Positions 36,553 to 44,215 of a stretch of DNA of 64,000 bases are shown here, one piece after another. A model generated the notes under the pieces. It was not told the origin of the DNA. It did not search any database and saw only the letters and a list, made by a program, of their open reading frames with translations. The translations under genes and the position numbers were made by a program. Each line of letters opens with the position of its first letter. Within the stretch, counting starts at the first letter, position 1. The stretch is taken from assembly GCA_002733805.1 (NCBI GenBank), contig NVXG01000028.1:102868-166867 (forward strand), given 5' to 3'. This stretch comes from Robiginitomaculum sp. (GTDB lineage Bacteria > Pseudomonadota > Alphaproteobacteria > Caulobacterales > Maricaulaceae).

Positions 36553-37377
36553 TTAGCGGAAGAATCCAAGAACGATGCTCGGTGCCGAGTTGGCAATCGA
36601 GAGCGCTTGAACACCCAACTGTTGCTTGACCTGCAAGGCCTGCAAGTTGGCACTTTCTTTGGCCAGATCAGCATCAACCAGATTGCCGATACCCGCAGTC
36701 GTGGCATCTTGCAATTTGACGACAAAGGTAGACTGAATTTCCAGAGCTTTAGACTTGGAACCCAGACGAGCCAGCGAAGCACCAACATTGGTGATCGAAG
36801 CAGTGATTTTGGTCAAGGCAGCCGCAGCTTTGGTAACTGTGTTGATCGCCTCAGTAGCGGCAATCGTAACAATGGTACCAGCCAAAGACAGATTTTCGTC
36901 CTGCACGTCGATGGTGCTGGAACCTGTTGTATTGGCCAAAGCCTTGATGGTTGCGGTTGAATTGTTGATCAAATTCACACCATTAAACGTAGCATTGGAT
37001 ACAACCGTGGCGATTTGATCGCGCAGAGCTGCAAAATCTTCGTTCAATGCAGTACGTGATGTGGCATCAAGTGAGCTGTCAGAAGCAGCCAAAGCTTTTT
37101 CTTTCAATTCAATCAGCAGATCAGAAATTGCAGTACCGGCAGCAGAAGCTACATCAACCGCAGACTGAACCCGTGAAAGGCTGTCTTTAACAGCGTTATA
37201 GGCACCAACTTCACCACGCAATTGTTGTGCAATAGCGAATGCACCGCCATTGTCACGCGCACTGGACACTTTCAGTCCGGTATTGATCCGGTTCTGAGTG
37301 ATTTCCAATTGGCGATTTGTGGTGTTCAGGTTTTGCAGTGCGACCAGCGCACCAACATTTGTATTTACAGAAGCCAT
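36553..37377 (-). CDS. Flagellin (tandem copy 2)
   Basis: A 274-residue flagellin: N-terminal ASVNTNVGALVALQNLN and C-terminal LVDADLAKESANLQALQVKQ. It is highly similar to the neighbouring copy at 37691-38518, for example in the shared central block SDLLIELKEKALAASD versus SDLLVELKEKALAASD. The ATG at 37377 is the family start (MASVNTN), with GGAAAGGG upstream. It has its own sigma-54-type promoter at 37451-37466 and a 63-base leader with hairpins. It forms filament subunits, exported by the flagellar type III system. Confidence 0.96.
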   Translation of the reverse strand: MASVNTNVGALVALQNLNTTNRQLEITQNRINTGLKVSSARDNGGAFAIAQQLRGEVGAYNAVKDSLSRVQSAVDVASAAGTAISDLLIELKEKALAASDSSLDATSRTALNEDFAALRDQIATVVSNATFNGVNLINNSTATIKALANTTGSSTIDVQDENLSLAGTIVTIAATEAINTVTKAAAALTKITASITNVGASLARLGSKSKALEIQSTFVVKLQDATTAGIGNLVDADLAKESANLQALQVKQQLGVQALSIANSAPSIVLGFFR

Positions 37378-37406
37378 TTCTTGGCCCTTTCCTTCTGGAT
37401 TATAGA

Positions 37407-37437
37407 TGCGCGTTTTGCGCACAAGGTCGTTTTGACC
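37407..37437 (-). promoter_or_regulatory. 5' leader hairpins of flagellin copy 2
   Basis: Within the predicted leader there are two stems: GGTC/GACC around a 5-base A-rich loop (37425-37437) and TGCGC/GCGCA (37407-37421). The first is shared with flagellin copy 3. FlbT binds the leader of flagellin mRNA in Caulobacter and flbT is nearby, so this is a candidate target. Confidence 0.45.
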
Positions 37438-37450
37438 CTGCCAAATCCAC

Positions 37451-37466
37451 TGCAACCCTTGGGCCA
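37451..37466 (-). promoter_or_regulatory. Sigma-54-type promoter of flagellin copy 2
   Basis: On the minus strand TGGCCC-AAGGG-TTGCA matches the consensus with a single mismatch in the -24 element. The predicted RNA start is near 37440. Confidence 0.75.
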
Positions 37467-37552
37467 GCTTTGTTTTTTCTTTTTCAGAAACTATATTTTA
37501 TACAGCAAAAACAACGAGATATTTTTTTTGAAAATAATTCTGGAAAAAATCG

Positions 37553-37604
37553 CCCGGTAAATTTTTCCCTAGGCAATTCACTCGCCCCGGCAAGATTTTC
37601 CGGG
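37553..37604. promoter_or_regulatory. Two ftr-like boxes of flagellin copy 2
   Basis: CCCGGTAAATTTTTCCC (37553-37569) and CCCGGCAAGATTTTCCGGG (37586-37604), the second a near-palindrome. They lie about 87-138 bp upstream of the sigma-54 element. Paired boxes are the usual arrangement for FlbD. Confidence 0.6.
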
Positions 37605-37644
37605 TTTGCTCAAAAGTGCCGAGCATCATGGTTAAAAAAGTATA

Positions 37645-37680
37645 AAAAAGGACGGGGCTACGTTGATATTCGTAGCCCCG
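37645..37680 (-). terminator. Intrinsic terminator of flagellin copy 3
   Basis: A 10-bp perfect stem (CGGGGCTACG at 37653-37662 with CGTAGCCCCG at 37671-37680), then TCCTTTTTT on the minus strand. It begins 10 bases after the flagellin stop codon. Confidence 0.85.
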
Positions 37681-37690
37681 CTTAACGTCC

Positions 37691-38518
37691 CTACTGGAAG
37701 AACGAGAGAACGATACTTGGTGCCTGATTGGCAATCGACAATGCCTGCACACCCAGCTGTTGCTTGACCTGCAAGGCTTGTAAACGCGCACTCTCCTTGG
37801 CGAGATCTGCATCTACTAAATTACCGATTCCGGCAATCGTAGCATCCTGTAACTTGCTCACAAATGTAGCGTGAATATCCAACGCTTTGGACTTGGTGCC
37901 CAACCGCGCCAGAGATGAACCCAGATTGGTGATCGAAGCATTGATTTTAGTCAATGCAGCGGCGGCTTTAGTTACTGTATTGATCGCTTCAGTAGCAGCA
38001 ATCGTCACAACAGTACCACCCAGTGACAGGTTTTCATCGAGAATCGTCAACACTTGTGTTCCGTCAGCGCTGGCCAAAGCCCGCAAACTGGCGGTTGAAT
38101 TGTTGATCAGGTTCACACCGTTGAATGTTGCATTCGTGACAATCGAAGCGATTTGATCACGAAGTGCTTTAAAGTCTTCATTCAAAGCTGTTCGGGATGT
38201 TGAATCGAGTGAAGTATCAGAAGCCGCAAGGGCTTTTTCTTTCAACTCAACCAACAAATCCGAAATTGCTGTACCCGCAGCCGAAGCCACATCGACAATT
38301 GACTGAACCCGGGATAGTGAGTCGCCAACCGCATTATAGGCACCGACATCACCACGCAATTTCTGAGCAATGGCAAATGCGCCGCCATTGTCCTTTGCGT
38401 TAGCGACTTTGTAGCCGGTACTAATGCGAGTTTGCACGCCCTCTAACTCCCGATTGGTTACGTTCAAGTTTTGTAGTGCAATCAATGCACCTGTGTTTGT
38501 ATTGACTGAAATAGTCAT
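37691..38518 (-). CDS. Flagellin (tandem copy 3)
   Basis: A 275-residue flagellin (TISVNTNTGALIALQNLNVT at the N-terminus, LVDADLAKESARLQALQVKQ near the end). It is nearly colinear with copy 2 and differs mostly in the short central region (RALASADGTQVLTILDENLS versus KALANTTGSSTIDVQDENLS). It is probably a recent duplication or maintained by gene conversion. The ATG at 38518 has AAGGAAGGA upstream. Sigma-54-type promoter at 38591-38606; terminator at 37645-37680. Confidence 0.96.
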   Translation of the reverse strand: MTISVNTNTGALIALQNLNVTNRELEGVQTRISTGYKVANAKDNGGAFAIAQKLRGDVGAYNAVGDSLSRVQSIVDVASAAGTAISDLLVELKEKALAASDTSLDSTSRTALNEDFKALRDQIASIVTNATFNGVNLINNSTASLRALASADGTQVLTILDENLSLGGTVVTIAATEAINTVTKAAAALTKINASITNLGSSLARLGTKSKALDIHATFVSKLQDATIAGIGNLVDADLAKESARLQALQVKQQLGVQALSIANQAPSIVLSFFQ

Positions 38519-38548
38519 TTTGGGGTCCTTCCTTTCTGGTAGGGAATC

Positions 38549-38563
38549 CGGTCTTTTTGACCG
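38549..38563 (-). promoter_or_regulatory. 5' leader hairpin of flagellin copy 3
   Basis: A perfect 5-bp stem CGGTC/GACCG around AAAAA, followed by CCAGAAAGGAAGG ahead of the start codon. Copy 2 has the equivalent GGTC/GACC hairpin and CCAGAAGGAAAGG. This is a candidate FlbT/FlaF post-transcriptional control element. Confidence 0.45.
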
Positions 38564-38590
38564 TTGAACATTCTTGTCCAGGCTCGATCT

Positions 38591-38606
38591 TGCAACAGAC
38601 GAGCCA
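38591..38606 (-). promoter_or_regulatory. Sigma-54-type promoter of flagellin copy 3
   Basis: On the minus strand TGGCTCG-TCTG-TTGCA matches TGGCACG-N4-TTGCA with one mismatch. The predicted RNA start is near 38580, with a leader of about 62 bases. Confidence 0.75.
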
Positions 38607-38694
38607 GTTCACCCCAAAAAGGCATCACTTAACTATTTGATTTTTTTGTATTTTTCATGTGTGACTGAATTTGACATAAACACACACACAATTG

Positions 38695-38717
38695 TGACCT
38701 GCAAAAAATGCAGGTCA
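38695..38717. promoter_or_regulatory. Inverted repeat between flaF and flagellin copy 3
   Basis: A 9-bp perfect inverted repeat (TGACCTGCA 38695-38703, TGCAGGTCA 38709-38717) around AAAAA. It lies about 90-110 bp upstream of the sigma-54 element, the ftr position, and 35 bases below the flaF stop codon. It may be the ftr site of this flagellin, the end of the flbT-flaF transcript, or both. Confidence 0.45.
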
Positions 38718-38751
38718 GGCAAAATGTTCTTAGGAGTGAGCGCCCGTCAGA

Positions 38752-39147
38752 TCAGGCGGATTTGGCCTCAGCCACTGTGCGACTTGCCAACATTCGTTGT
38801 TGGTCGGCCAAGCCTTGCATGATGGTTTTGTTCAAGTCGATCAAAATGTCCATTTCCTCGATATCCCGAACCACAATGGTTGAATGGCGACTGATAAACA
38901 TAGACAGAGAAATGATCCCGGCACGAAGCGATTCCGGCAAGCCATTTTCCGCTTGCGCACAATCTACGGCCATTGCGCCCCAGACGCGACGATTCCAATC
39001 GACAGCCTCGGCAATCTCAGAAAATGAGTCAGATGACCCGGCCTGTGCGTCCATCAACGCACGGGTGACTTGGGCAAAGAGCCGGTATTCGGTGCTCGAC
39101 GGAGTTTCAGCCCGTTTTGACGCCTGCTGGTATGCTATTAGTGACAT
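38752..39147 (-). CDS. flaF: FlaF, flagellin biosynthesis regulator
   Basis: A 131-residue helical protein. The family core reads SLIAYQQASKRAETPSSTEYR at the N-terminus, WNRRVWGAMAVDCA in the middle, and LRAGIISLSMFISRHS near the C-terminal third. FlaF is needed for flagellin synthesis and secretion in Caulobacter, acting opposite to FlbT. The ATG at 39147 (MSLIAY) is chosen because GGGAAG lies 8 bases upstream and it matches the family start. It overlaps flbT by 41 bases, so expression is tightly coupled. Confidence 0.92.
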   Translation of the reverse strand: MSLIAYQQASKRAETPSSTEYRLFAQVTRALMDAQAGSSDSFSEIAEAVDWNRRVWGAMAVDCAQAENGLPESLRAGIISLSMFISRHSTIVVRDIEEMDILIDLNKTIMQGLADQQRMLASRTVAEAKSA

Positions 39148-39532
39148 ACTCCAAACTTCCCTTTTCATATTCCATTAGCCTGCGACACGTAATCAGTGCC
39201 CGGTAATAGTTCCCTGCCATCACTTCCCGGCTAACCGCAACACATTGGCTGAGCATTTCCGGGCTTTTAATTGCACTCATGAACTCCGTCATTTTGAGCA
39301 CAAATTCGTTATACATATCTTCGCCATCATCCGGGGTCAGATACATCATCATGACTGGAAAATAGACGCGTCGGGCTGGCGTGTTCGCTTCAGCCTCCTG
39401 CATGATGTCCTTTTCCCGCAAGACCGACGCCTGATTTTGTAACACCAGGTTGGACCGCCGCTCCCCGTTCTGAATAACTGCGCCATTTAGAACAAATTTT
39501 TCGCCGGGTTTTAAAGACAGTTTCAAAGGCAT
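39107..39532 (-). CDS. flbT: FlbT, flagellin mRNA translational repressor
   Basis: A 141-residue protein with the FlbT signature MPLKLSLKPGEKFVLNGAVI and VYFPVMMMYLTP. FlbT binds flagellin 5' leaders in Caulobacter and promotes their decay when the hook is incomplete. The ATG at 39532 is preferred over 39547 because the family starts there and GGAG lies 9 bases ahead. It is the promoter-proximal gene of flbT-flaF. The upstream gap shows no sigma-54 motif, only a TTAAC half-site near 39613. Confidence 0.93.
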   Translation of the reverse strand: MPLKLSLKPGEKFVLNGAVIQNGERRSNLVLQNQASVLREKDIMQEAEANTPARRVYFPVMMMYLTPDDGEDMYNEFVLKMTEFMSAIKSPEMLSQCVAVSREVMAGNYYRALITCRRLMEYEKGSLEYVTNSIPAGVKTG

Positions 39533-39705
39533 CGCCTTGATCTCCATTCGTCACCCGACAGAAGAGAAGTCGGATTATGTTTGATAATGCTAAAAATAAT
39601 CTAAACCGGGATGGTTAACGAGCACTAAAAGTCCGCCTACGGCTTGCATTGATCTGCATTTCGTCGGTACAACCGGCCAACTTGAACTCTAAAGTGAGTA
39701 GATTG

Positions 39706-40548
39706 ATGCGTTTTGACGGTACTGAGAACTACATTTCCACAGACGATTTATCGGTTGCAGTCAATGCTGCGGTCACCTTGGAACGCCCGCTGCTGATTAA
39801 AGGCGAGCCGGGAACCGGTAAAACCATGCTGGCCATCGAAGTGGCCAAGGCTATGGGGCTGGAGCTGATCGAATGGCATATCAAATCGACCACCAAGGCA
39901 GCCCAAGGCCTCTATGAGTATGACGCAGTGGCCAGATTGCGCGATAGCCAACTGGGCGATCCCAAGGTCGAAGACGTCAGCAATTACATCCGCAAGGGCA
40001 AATTGTGGGAAGCTTTTGAAGCCAAAAAGCGCCCGGTTCTGCTGATTGACGAGATCGACAAGGCCGACATCGAGTTCCCCAACGATTTGTTGCAAGAACT
40101 GGATCGCATGGAATTTCATGTCTATGAAACCGGTGAACTGATCAAAGCCAAACAACGGCCGATTATCATCATCACCTCGAACAATGAGAAAGAATTGCCC
40201 GATGCGTTTTTGCGTCGTTGTTTCTTTCACTTCATTCGTTTTCCCGAAGATGAGACCATGCAAGCCATTGTCGACGTACATTTCCCGGGTATCAAAAAGC
40301 GCTTGGTCGCCGAGGCTTTGAAAATCTTTTACGACATTCGAAAAGCACCGGGCTTAAAGAAAAAACCCAGTACGTCCGAGCTGCTCGATTGGCTGAAATT
40401 ACTGATGGCCGAAGACATTGACGCGATGACGTTACGCGAACGCGATCCGCGCAAACTGATCCCGCCTCTACACGGTGCCCTACTCAAAAACGAGCAAGAT
40501 GTCCAATTGTTCGAACGCTTGGCCTTCATGGCCCAACGGGAACGGTAA
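39706..40548 (+). CDS. MoxR-type AAA+ ATPase
   Basis: A 280-residue AAA+ protein: Walker A GEPGTGKT, Walker B VLLIDEIDKAD, sensor region IIIITSNNEKELPDAFLRRC, and a C-terminal lid. MoxR ATPases work with VWA-domain proteins as chaperones that insert or remodel metal cofactor enzymes. The usual CoxE-like VWA partner is encoded at 47032-48213, about 6.5 kb away on the same strand. The ATG at 39706 (MRFDGTEN) fits the family start. It diverges from flbT. Confidence 0.93.
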   Translation: MRFDGTENYISTDDLSVAVNAAVTLERPLLIKGEPGTGKTMLAIEVAKAMGLELIEWHIKSTTKAAQGLYEYDAVARLRDSQLGDPKVEDVSNYIRKGKLWEAFEAKKRPVLLIDEIDKADIEFPNDLLQELDRMEFHVYETGELIKAKQRPIIIITSNNEKELPDAFLRRCFFHFIRFPEDETMQAIVDVHFPGIKKRLVAEALKIFYDIRKAPGLKKKPSTSELLDWLKLLMAEDIDAMTLRERDPRKLIPPLHGALLKNEQDVQLFERLAFMAQRER

Positions 40549-40966
40549 AACAGCATCTGGCCATAGAATTGGACAAAAACAGGTCAAAAAAGAAATACAG
40601 GGCTGGAATTTTATAAATTTCCACCGGATAGAGCGGCTTCAGCTTAATCCGGCCTTGGCGGTTTTATCCAAGCTGAATCAATGGACTGACCTTCAAAAAC
40701 TCTTGTTTTGTACGGTTTTCAAGCAGATTTACGATGTCAAACAGCCGGATCACATGGGGTATGATTGTGCTCCACGACCATTATACCATCCCGCTTTGCT
40801 GGACGAAGGCGCGCAACCAATCCCCGCAGCTCTAGCGTCAAGCAGTGTCAACAAGTGTGATTTGTTTGTGGGTTTATTGTGAATGTCTGTCCCGGCTTTG
40901 CAATTGTATTGCGATTTATGTGTGCGGGCCGCGCAATGCGTGACAATACAAAATGACAATAAAACT
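40549..40966. other. Gene-free stretch after the MoxR gene
   Basis: The 678 bases between the MoxR gene and the GIY-YIG gene hold no convincing coding sequence. The first 418 bases show no clear repeat, promoter or RNA fold by eye. The rest (40967-41207) consists of palindromic repeat copies described separately. It may contain decayed sequence. Confidence 0.5.
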
Positions 40967-40995
40967 GGACCCTCCGGTCAAGCCGGAGGGAAGCA
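40967..40995. repeat. Palindromic repeat copy A
   Basis: A stem of CCCTCCGG and CCGGAGGG around the loop TCAAG, with flanks GGA on the left and AAGCA on the right. It is in the forward orientation and belongs to the set framing the GIY-YIG gene. Confidence 0.85.
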
Positions 40996-41040
40996 GATGG
41001 GGTGTGGGCAACCTCTAGTCTCCCCATTCTCAAATTCTCG

Positions 41041-41110
41041 CCTCCCTCCGGCCTCTCTTTCTGTCTCCCTCCGGCCACCCTCCGACTTGATCGGTGGGCC
41101 GGAGGGTCCA
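41041..41110. repeat. Degenerate palindromic repeat cluster B
   Basis: Partial copies: CCTCCCTCCGGCC at 41041, CTCCCTCCGGCC at 41065, and GGCCGGAGGGTCC ending about 41109. The last two form an inverted pair around a central CCCTCCGACTTGATCGG remnant. It looks like one repeat inserted into or recombined with another. Confidence 0.65.
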
Positions 41111-41180
41111 CACCTACCGACCAAACTGCCGGATCAGCACATCATGGCGGAACACGCCCTAGCCCCCCTCCCTTTTTCTG

Positions 41181-41207
41181 CCTCCCTCCGGCTTGACCGG
41201 AGGGTCC
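41181..41207. repeat. Palindromic repeat copy C (reverse orientation)
   Basis: The same palindrome as copy A in the opposite orientation (loop CTTGA, flanks CCT and TCC). It ends 19 bases before the GIY-YIG start codon and forms an inverted pair with copy A. Confidence 0.85.
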
Positions 41208-41226
41208 ATGGGCGCTCCAAACAGCC

Positions 41227-41517
41227 ATGGCCTATTACACTTATATTCTCGCATCCAAACGAAACGGGACATTGTATGTCGGCATGACCAACCATTTGAT
41301 CCGCCGCATTTGGGAACACCGCGAGGAACTGCAACCCGGCTTTACCAAACAGTATGGTGTTCACCAACTGGTCTGGTTCGCTCAATACCAAGACCCGGAA
41401 CAGGCCCTTCGCCGCGAACAGCGCCTGAAACACTGGCTACGTGCTTGGAAAATTGCGGTGATCGAGAAAGAAAATCCTGATTGGGATGATTTGTGGTTTG
41501 AGATCAATCATCCGTAA
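41227..41517 (+). CDS. GIY-YIG domain endonuclease framed by palindromes
   Basis: A 96-residue single-domain GIY-YIG protein. The motif reads YYTYILASKRNGTLYVGMTN (GIY/YVG elements), followed by LIRRIWEHREE with the catalytic Arg, and a C-terminal WLRAWKIAVIEKENPDW segment carrying the metal-site Glu. It belongs to the UPF0213/YhbQ-like group. It is enclosed by inverted palindromic repeats: copy C ends 19 bases before the ATG and copy D begins 6 bases after the stop codon. The spacing suggests that gene and repeats travel or are maintained as a unit. Its substrate is unknown. Confidence 0.88.
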   Translation: MAYYTYILASKRNGTLYVGMTNHLIRRIWEHREELQPGFTKQYGVHQLVWFAQYQDPEQALRREQRLKHWLRAWKIAVIEKENPDWDDLWFEINHP

Positions 41518-41522
41518 AGGTA

Positions 41523-41549
41523 GACCCTCCGGTCAAGCCGGAGGGAAGC
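41523..41549. repeat. Palindromic repeat copy D (forward)
   Basis: The same palindrome as copy A, same orientation, starting 6 bases after the GIY-YIG stop codon. Confidence 0.85.
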
Positions 41550-41581
41550 GGCACTAGGTCGTCCAATATATCTCTTTTTTT

Positions 41582-41610
41582 GCCTCCCTCCGGCTTGACC
41601 GGAGGGTCCA
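41582..41610. repeat. Palindromic repeat copy E (reverse)
   Basis: The same palindrome in reverse orientation, forming an inverted pair with copy D 32 bases away. It ends beside the stop codon of the GST gene and might also end that transcript. Confidence 0.85.
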
Positions 41611-41613
41611 TAC

Positions 41614-42255
41614 CTACCGCCCCGCAGCTTCAACCGGCTCGATCACCCATTCCTCGGCCAATGCGGCGATTTCCCACCCCAAGAAATGCTCATCGGCCAT
41701 CAATTCGCTGATATAGGTGTCGGCCCGTGGATCGCGGGGGATGCCATAGGACATAAACCGGGTGGCGTAGGGCGTGGCGAAGGCATCGGCGATCGACCAA
41801 TCGCCGAACAAGAAAGCGTCTTCGTGCCCGCCCAAAAATTCCTGCCAGCGGTTTTGCATCCGCTGCGCAGCATGAAGCGCGGCTTTGGGTAGGGGGTTCG
41901 ACGTTCGGCGGCGTAAATTCATCGGTGCAGCATTACGAAACTCGCCATAATCATCCTGCATTTGTTGGCAAAAGGCGCGGGCCGCTTTGCGATCCACCGG
42001 GTCTTTGGGCCACAAATTGGGCACACATTTGGCGGCCCATTCGCTAATGGCCAAACTATCCGGGATCATGGCCTCAGGCACTTGCAACACCGGCACCGTT
42101 CCGGCACTGGAGAGTTCTAATAATTTTTCTTTGACCCCCGGCACATAAAGCGGGATCAGTTTTTCCTCGAACGGCAATTCGGCTTTTTTGAGCACCAGCC
42201 AAGGACGCATCGACCATGACGAGTAATTCTTGTTGCCAATATAGAGTTTCAGCAT
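41614..42255 (-). CDS. Glutathione S-transferase family protein
   Basis: A 213-residue GST: thioredoxin-like N-terminal domain (LKLYIGNKNYSSWSMRPWLV, then AGTVPVLQVPEAMIPDSLAI containing the cis-Pro and glutathione-contact residues) and an all-helical C-terminal domain (FLFGDWSIADAFATPYATRF). It probably conjugates or reduces small electrophiles in the cytoplasm. The ATG at 42255 is the family start. It lies 4 bases after the MFS transporter gene, so the two form one transcription unit. Confidence 0.9.
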   Translation of the reverse strand: MLKLYIGNKNYSSWSMRPWLVLKKAELPFEEKLIPLYVPGVKEKLLELSSAGTVPVLQVPEAMIPDSLAISEWAAKCVPNLWPKDPVDRKAARAFCQQMQDDYGEFRNAAPMNLRRRTSNPLPKAALHAAQRMQNRWQEFLGGHEDAFLFGDWSIADAFATPYATRFMSYGIPRDPRADTYISELMADEHFLGWEIAALAEEWVIEPVEAAGR

Positions 42256-42259
42256 TTTA

Positions 42260-43537
42260 TCATTCCGCAATTTTGTGATCATCTTTGATCATTTTCGCCG
42301 CTGACAGGAACACCAGTAAGGCCAACGCCACGACAATGGCTGCACCGATAAACGGTGCGCCGGGGAAATAAATCGCAGCATCCTTTTTACTAAATACGCC
42401 GAACAGACCTGTGAACAAAGCTGGCCCCACAATAGCCCCGACCGCTGCCACACTGGCCAGCGCGCCTTGTAATTCGCCTTGCTCGTCTTCGGAGGTCCGG
42501 TTTGACATGATGCCGTTGATGGCTGGCCCGGCCACGGCGGTTACAAAAGAGGCCAGAATGACCACATACATCTGCCAGCCAGCCGTGATCAGGCCATAGG
42601 CCAGATAGGCCAAACTTAATGCTGCCAGCCCAACTGCCGCCGATTTAATCTCGCCAAATCTCGGGATAGCCCAGCGGGTCACCACCGCTTGGCTCAATCC
42701 GAAAACCACGCCGACCGCGCCCAATGACAGGCCAATGTCAAAGGCTGACCAGCCGAATTTCTCAATGGTATAAAACGCCCACACGGATGGATATACCTGA
42801 TGGGCGATCCCGAAAATAAACATCACTACGGCGAGGCGCAGCACCACGGGACGCTCGGCCAAATGGCGAAAAGCGCCCATTGGATTGGCCCTTTTCCAGT
42901 CAAATTTACGGCGTTTTTTGATGGCCAGAGTTTCCGGCAGGGTGAAATACCCAAAACATAAGTTGAGCAGGGCCAACACAGAGGCCGCCACAAATGGGGC
43001 GCGGGTACCATACTCACCCAGCAATCCGCCCAAAACCGGCCCAGCAATGAAACCAACCCCGAAGGCTGCGCCCAATAAGCCAAAATTGGCGGCGCGTTTT
43101 TCAGGTGGTGAAATATCAGCAATCAAGGCATTGGCGGTCGAAAAAGTTGCGCCGAAAACACCAGCGACCAACCGGCCCGCGAACAACCAGCCGAGGGTCG
43201 GAGCCAAGGCCATCAGGCCATAATTGATCCCGAATCCGGCCAGTGACAATAACAGAATAGGACGACGGCCAAACCGATCACTTAAATTGCCAATCAGTGG
43301 TGCGAACAAAAACTGCATCACCGCGAACGAGGTCATTAACGCCCCGCCCCACAACGCCGCATTGGCCAGATTTTCACCGGTCAGCTCGACAATCAATTTG
43401 GGCAGCACCGGCATGATGATGGCAAAGCCCGCCATATCAATCAGCACCGTAATAAAGACGAAGATCAAGGCATTCCTTGATCCTTTGGCGGTGATTTCCC
43501 CATTTGCCAGTCTTGCAACCTGTCGCACGTCCTGCAC
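42260..43537 (-). CDS. MFS transporter, TetA-like
   Basis: A 425-residue, 12-helix major facilitator protein. It has MFS motif A in the first half (GNLSDRFGRRPILLLSLAG) and segments typical of the TCR/TetA branch (GAAFGVGFIAGPVLGGLLGE). It likely exports a small drug-like or metabolite compound by proton antiport. The start is GTG. The one at 43537 leaves the ribosome site too close, so a GTG at 43528 preceded by GAGGGAG is equally plausible. It diverges from the rubrerythrin gene across the region with the Irr-like box. Confidence 0.9.
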   Translation of the reverse strand: MQDVRQVARLANGEITAKGSRNALIFVFITVLIDMAGFAIIMPVLPKLIVELTGENLANAALWGGALMTSFAVMQFLFAPLIGNLSDRFGRRPILLLSLAGFGINYGLMALAPTLGWLFAGRLVAGVFGATFSTANALIADISPPEKRAANFGLLGAAFGVGFIAGPVLGGLLGEYGTRAPFVAASVLALLNLCFGYFTLPETLAIKKRRKFDWKRANPMGAFRHLAERPVVLRLAVVMFIFGIAHQVYPSVWAFYTIEKFGWSAFDIGLSLGAVGVVFGLSQAVVTRWAIPRFGEIKSAAVGLAALSLAYLAYGLITAGWQMYVVILASFVTAVAGPAINGIMSNRTSEDEQGELQGALASVAAVGAIVGPALFTGLFGVFSKKDAAIYFPGAPFIGAAIVVALALLVFLSAAKMIKDDHKIAE

Positions 43538-43623
43538 TCCCTCACCCGCTTTCTGTTTTGCGGGGTCATTGTGTTTACGCTTATCTGATTTCTCATGCCA
43601 AGCAAATCATTCTCAATCGCATG

Positions 43624-43640
43624 ATTAGAATGATTCTAAA
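43624..43640. promoter_or_regulatory. Irr-box-like iron control element
   Basis: ATTAGAA-TGA-TTCTAAA matches the alphaproteobacterial Irr box (TTTAGAA-N3-TTCTAAA) except for its first base. The inner 15 bases (43625-43639) form a perfect palindrome. An overlapping 9-bp inverted repeat (AATCATTCT at 43605 and AGAATGATT at 43627) adds symmetry. It sits 72 bases before the rubrerythrin ATG and about 90 bases from the divergent MFS start. Confidence 0.65.
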
Positions 43641-43711
43641 AAGCATTTGCGGTTGGTGCGGCATCCAATTAGGTTTGCACCATCAAATTGATTCAATGCG
43701 AAGGAAAGCCC

Positions 43712-44131
43712 ATGGAACTCAAAGACAGCAAAACCCTGAAAAACCTGCAAGATGCCTTTTCTGGCGAAAGCCAAGCCAATCGCCGCTATTTGTATTTTGC
43801 ACAAAAAGCCGACATTGAAGGGCACAACGATACCGCTTCGGTGTTTCGCTCCACAGCCGAAGGCGAAACCGGCCACGCCCATGGTCACCTTGAGTTTATG
43901 GAAGAAGTTGGCGATCCAGCCACCGGCCTGCCAATCGGCGGCACAAGGGCCAATTTGGAGGCCTCTATTGCCGGCGAGACCCATGAATACACCGACATGT
44001 ATCCTGGCATGACCAAAACGGCCCGCGAGGAAGGTTTTGACGAAATCGCTGACTGGTTTGAAACACTGGCCAAGGCTGAAAAATCCCATGCCGGGCGCTT
44101 CACCCGGGCGCTGGAAGCCCTTGAAGACTGA
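43712..44131 (+). CDS. Rubrerythrin-type ferritin-like diiron protein
   Basis: A 139-residue four-helix protein with the rubrerythrin pattern: [36 protein letters not shown] and [16 protein letters not shown], giving the Glu/His diiron ligands. The C-terminal rubredoxin domain of classical rubrerythrin is absent. Such proteins reduce peroxide or hold iron. The ATG at 43712 follows AAGGAAAG. It heads a likely operon with a GlpC-like iron-sulfur protein and a DUF3501 gene, behind an Irr-type box. Confidence 0.9.
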   Translation: MELKDSKTLKNLQDAFSGESQANRRYLYFAQKADIEGHNDTASVFRSTAEGETGHAHGHLEFMEEVGDPATGLPIGGTRANLEASIAGETHEYTDMYPGMTKTAREEGFDEIADWFETLAKAEKSHAGRFTRALEALED

Positions 44132-44215
44132 CCTGATGGGTCTTGAATTTCCCCGGAGCTGGCGAACCTGCCTCCGGGATATTCTTTCCAGTAGTAGAGA
44201 ACAGGAAACCTGAGC

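Noticed and set aside
39548..39705. Full CtrA box between flbT and the MoxR gene
   Set aside because: Only the half-site TTAAC is present near 39613; the other half does not match at 7-base spacing.
40475..40882. 135-codon open frame running past the MoxR stop codon
   Set aside because: Its first part is out-of-frame MoxR sequence and the rest lacks a start, a ribosome site or recognisable features.
40967..41610. CRISPR array
   Set aside because: The repeats are few, palindromic, in alternating orientation, unevenly spaced and flank a gene; no cas genes.
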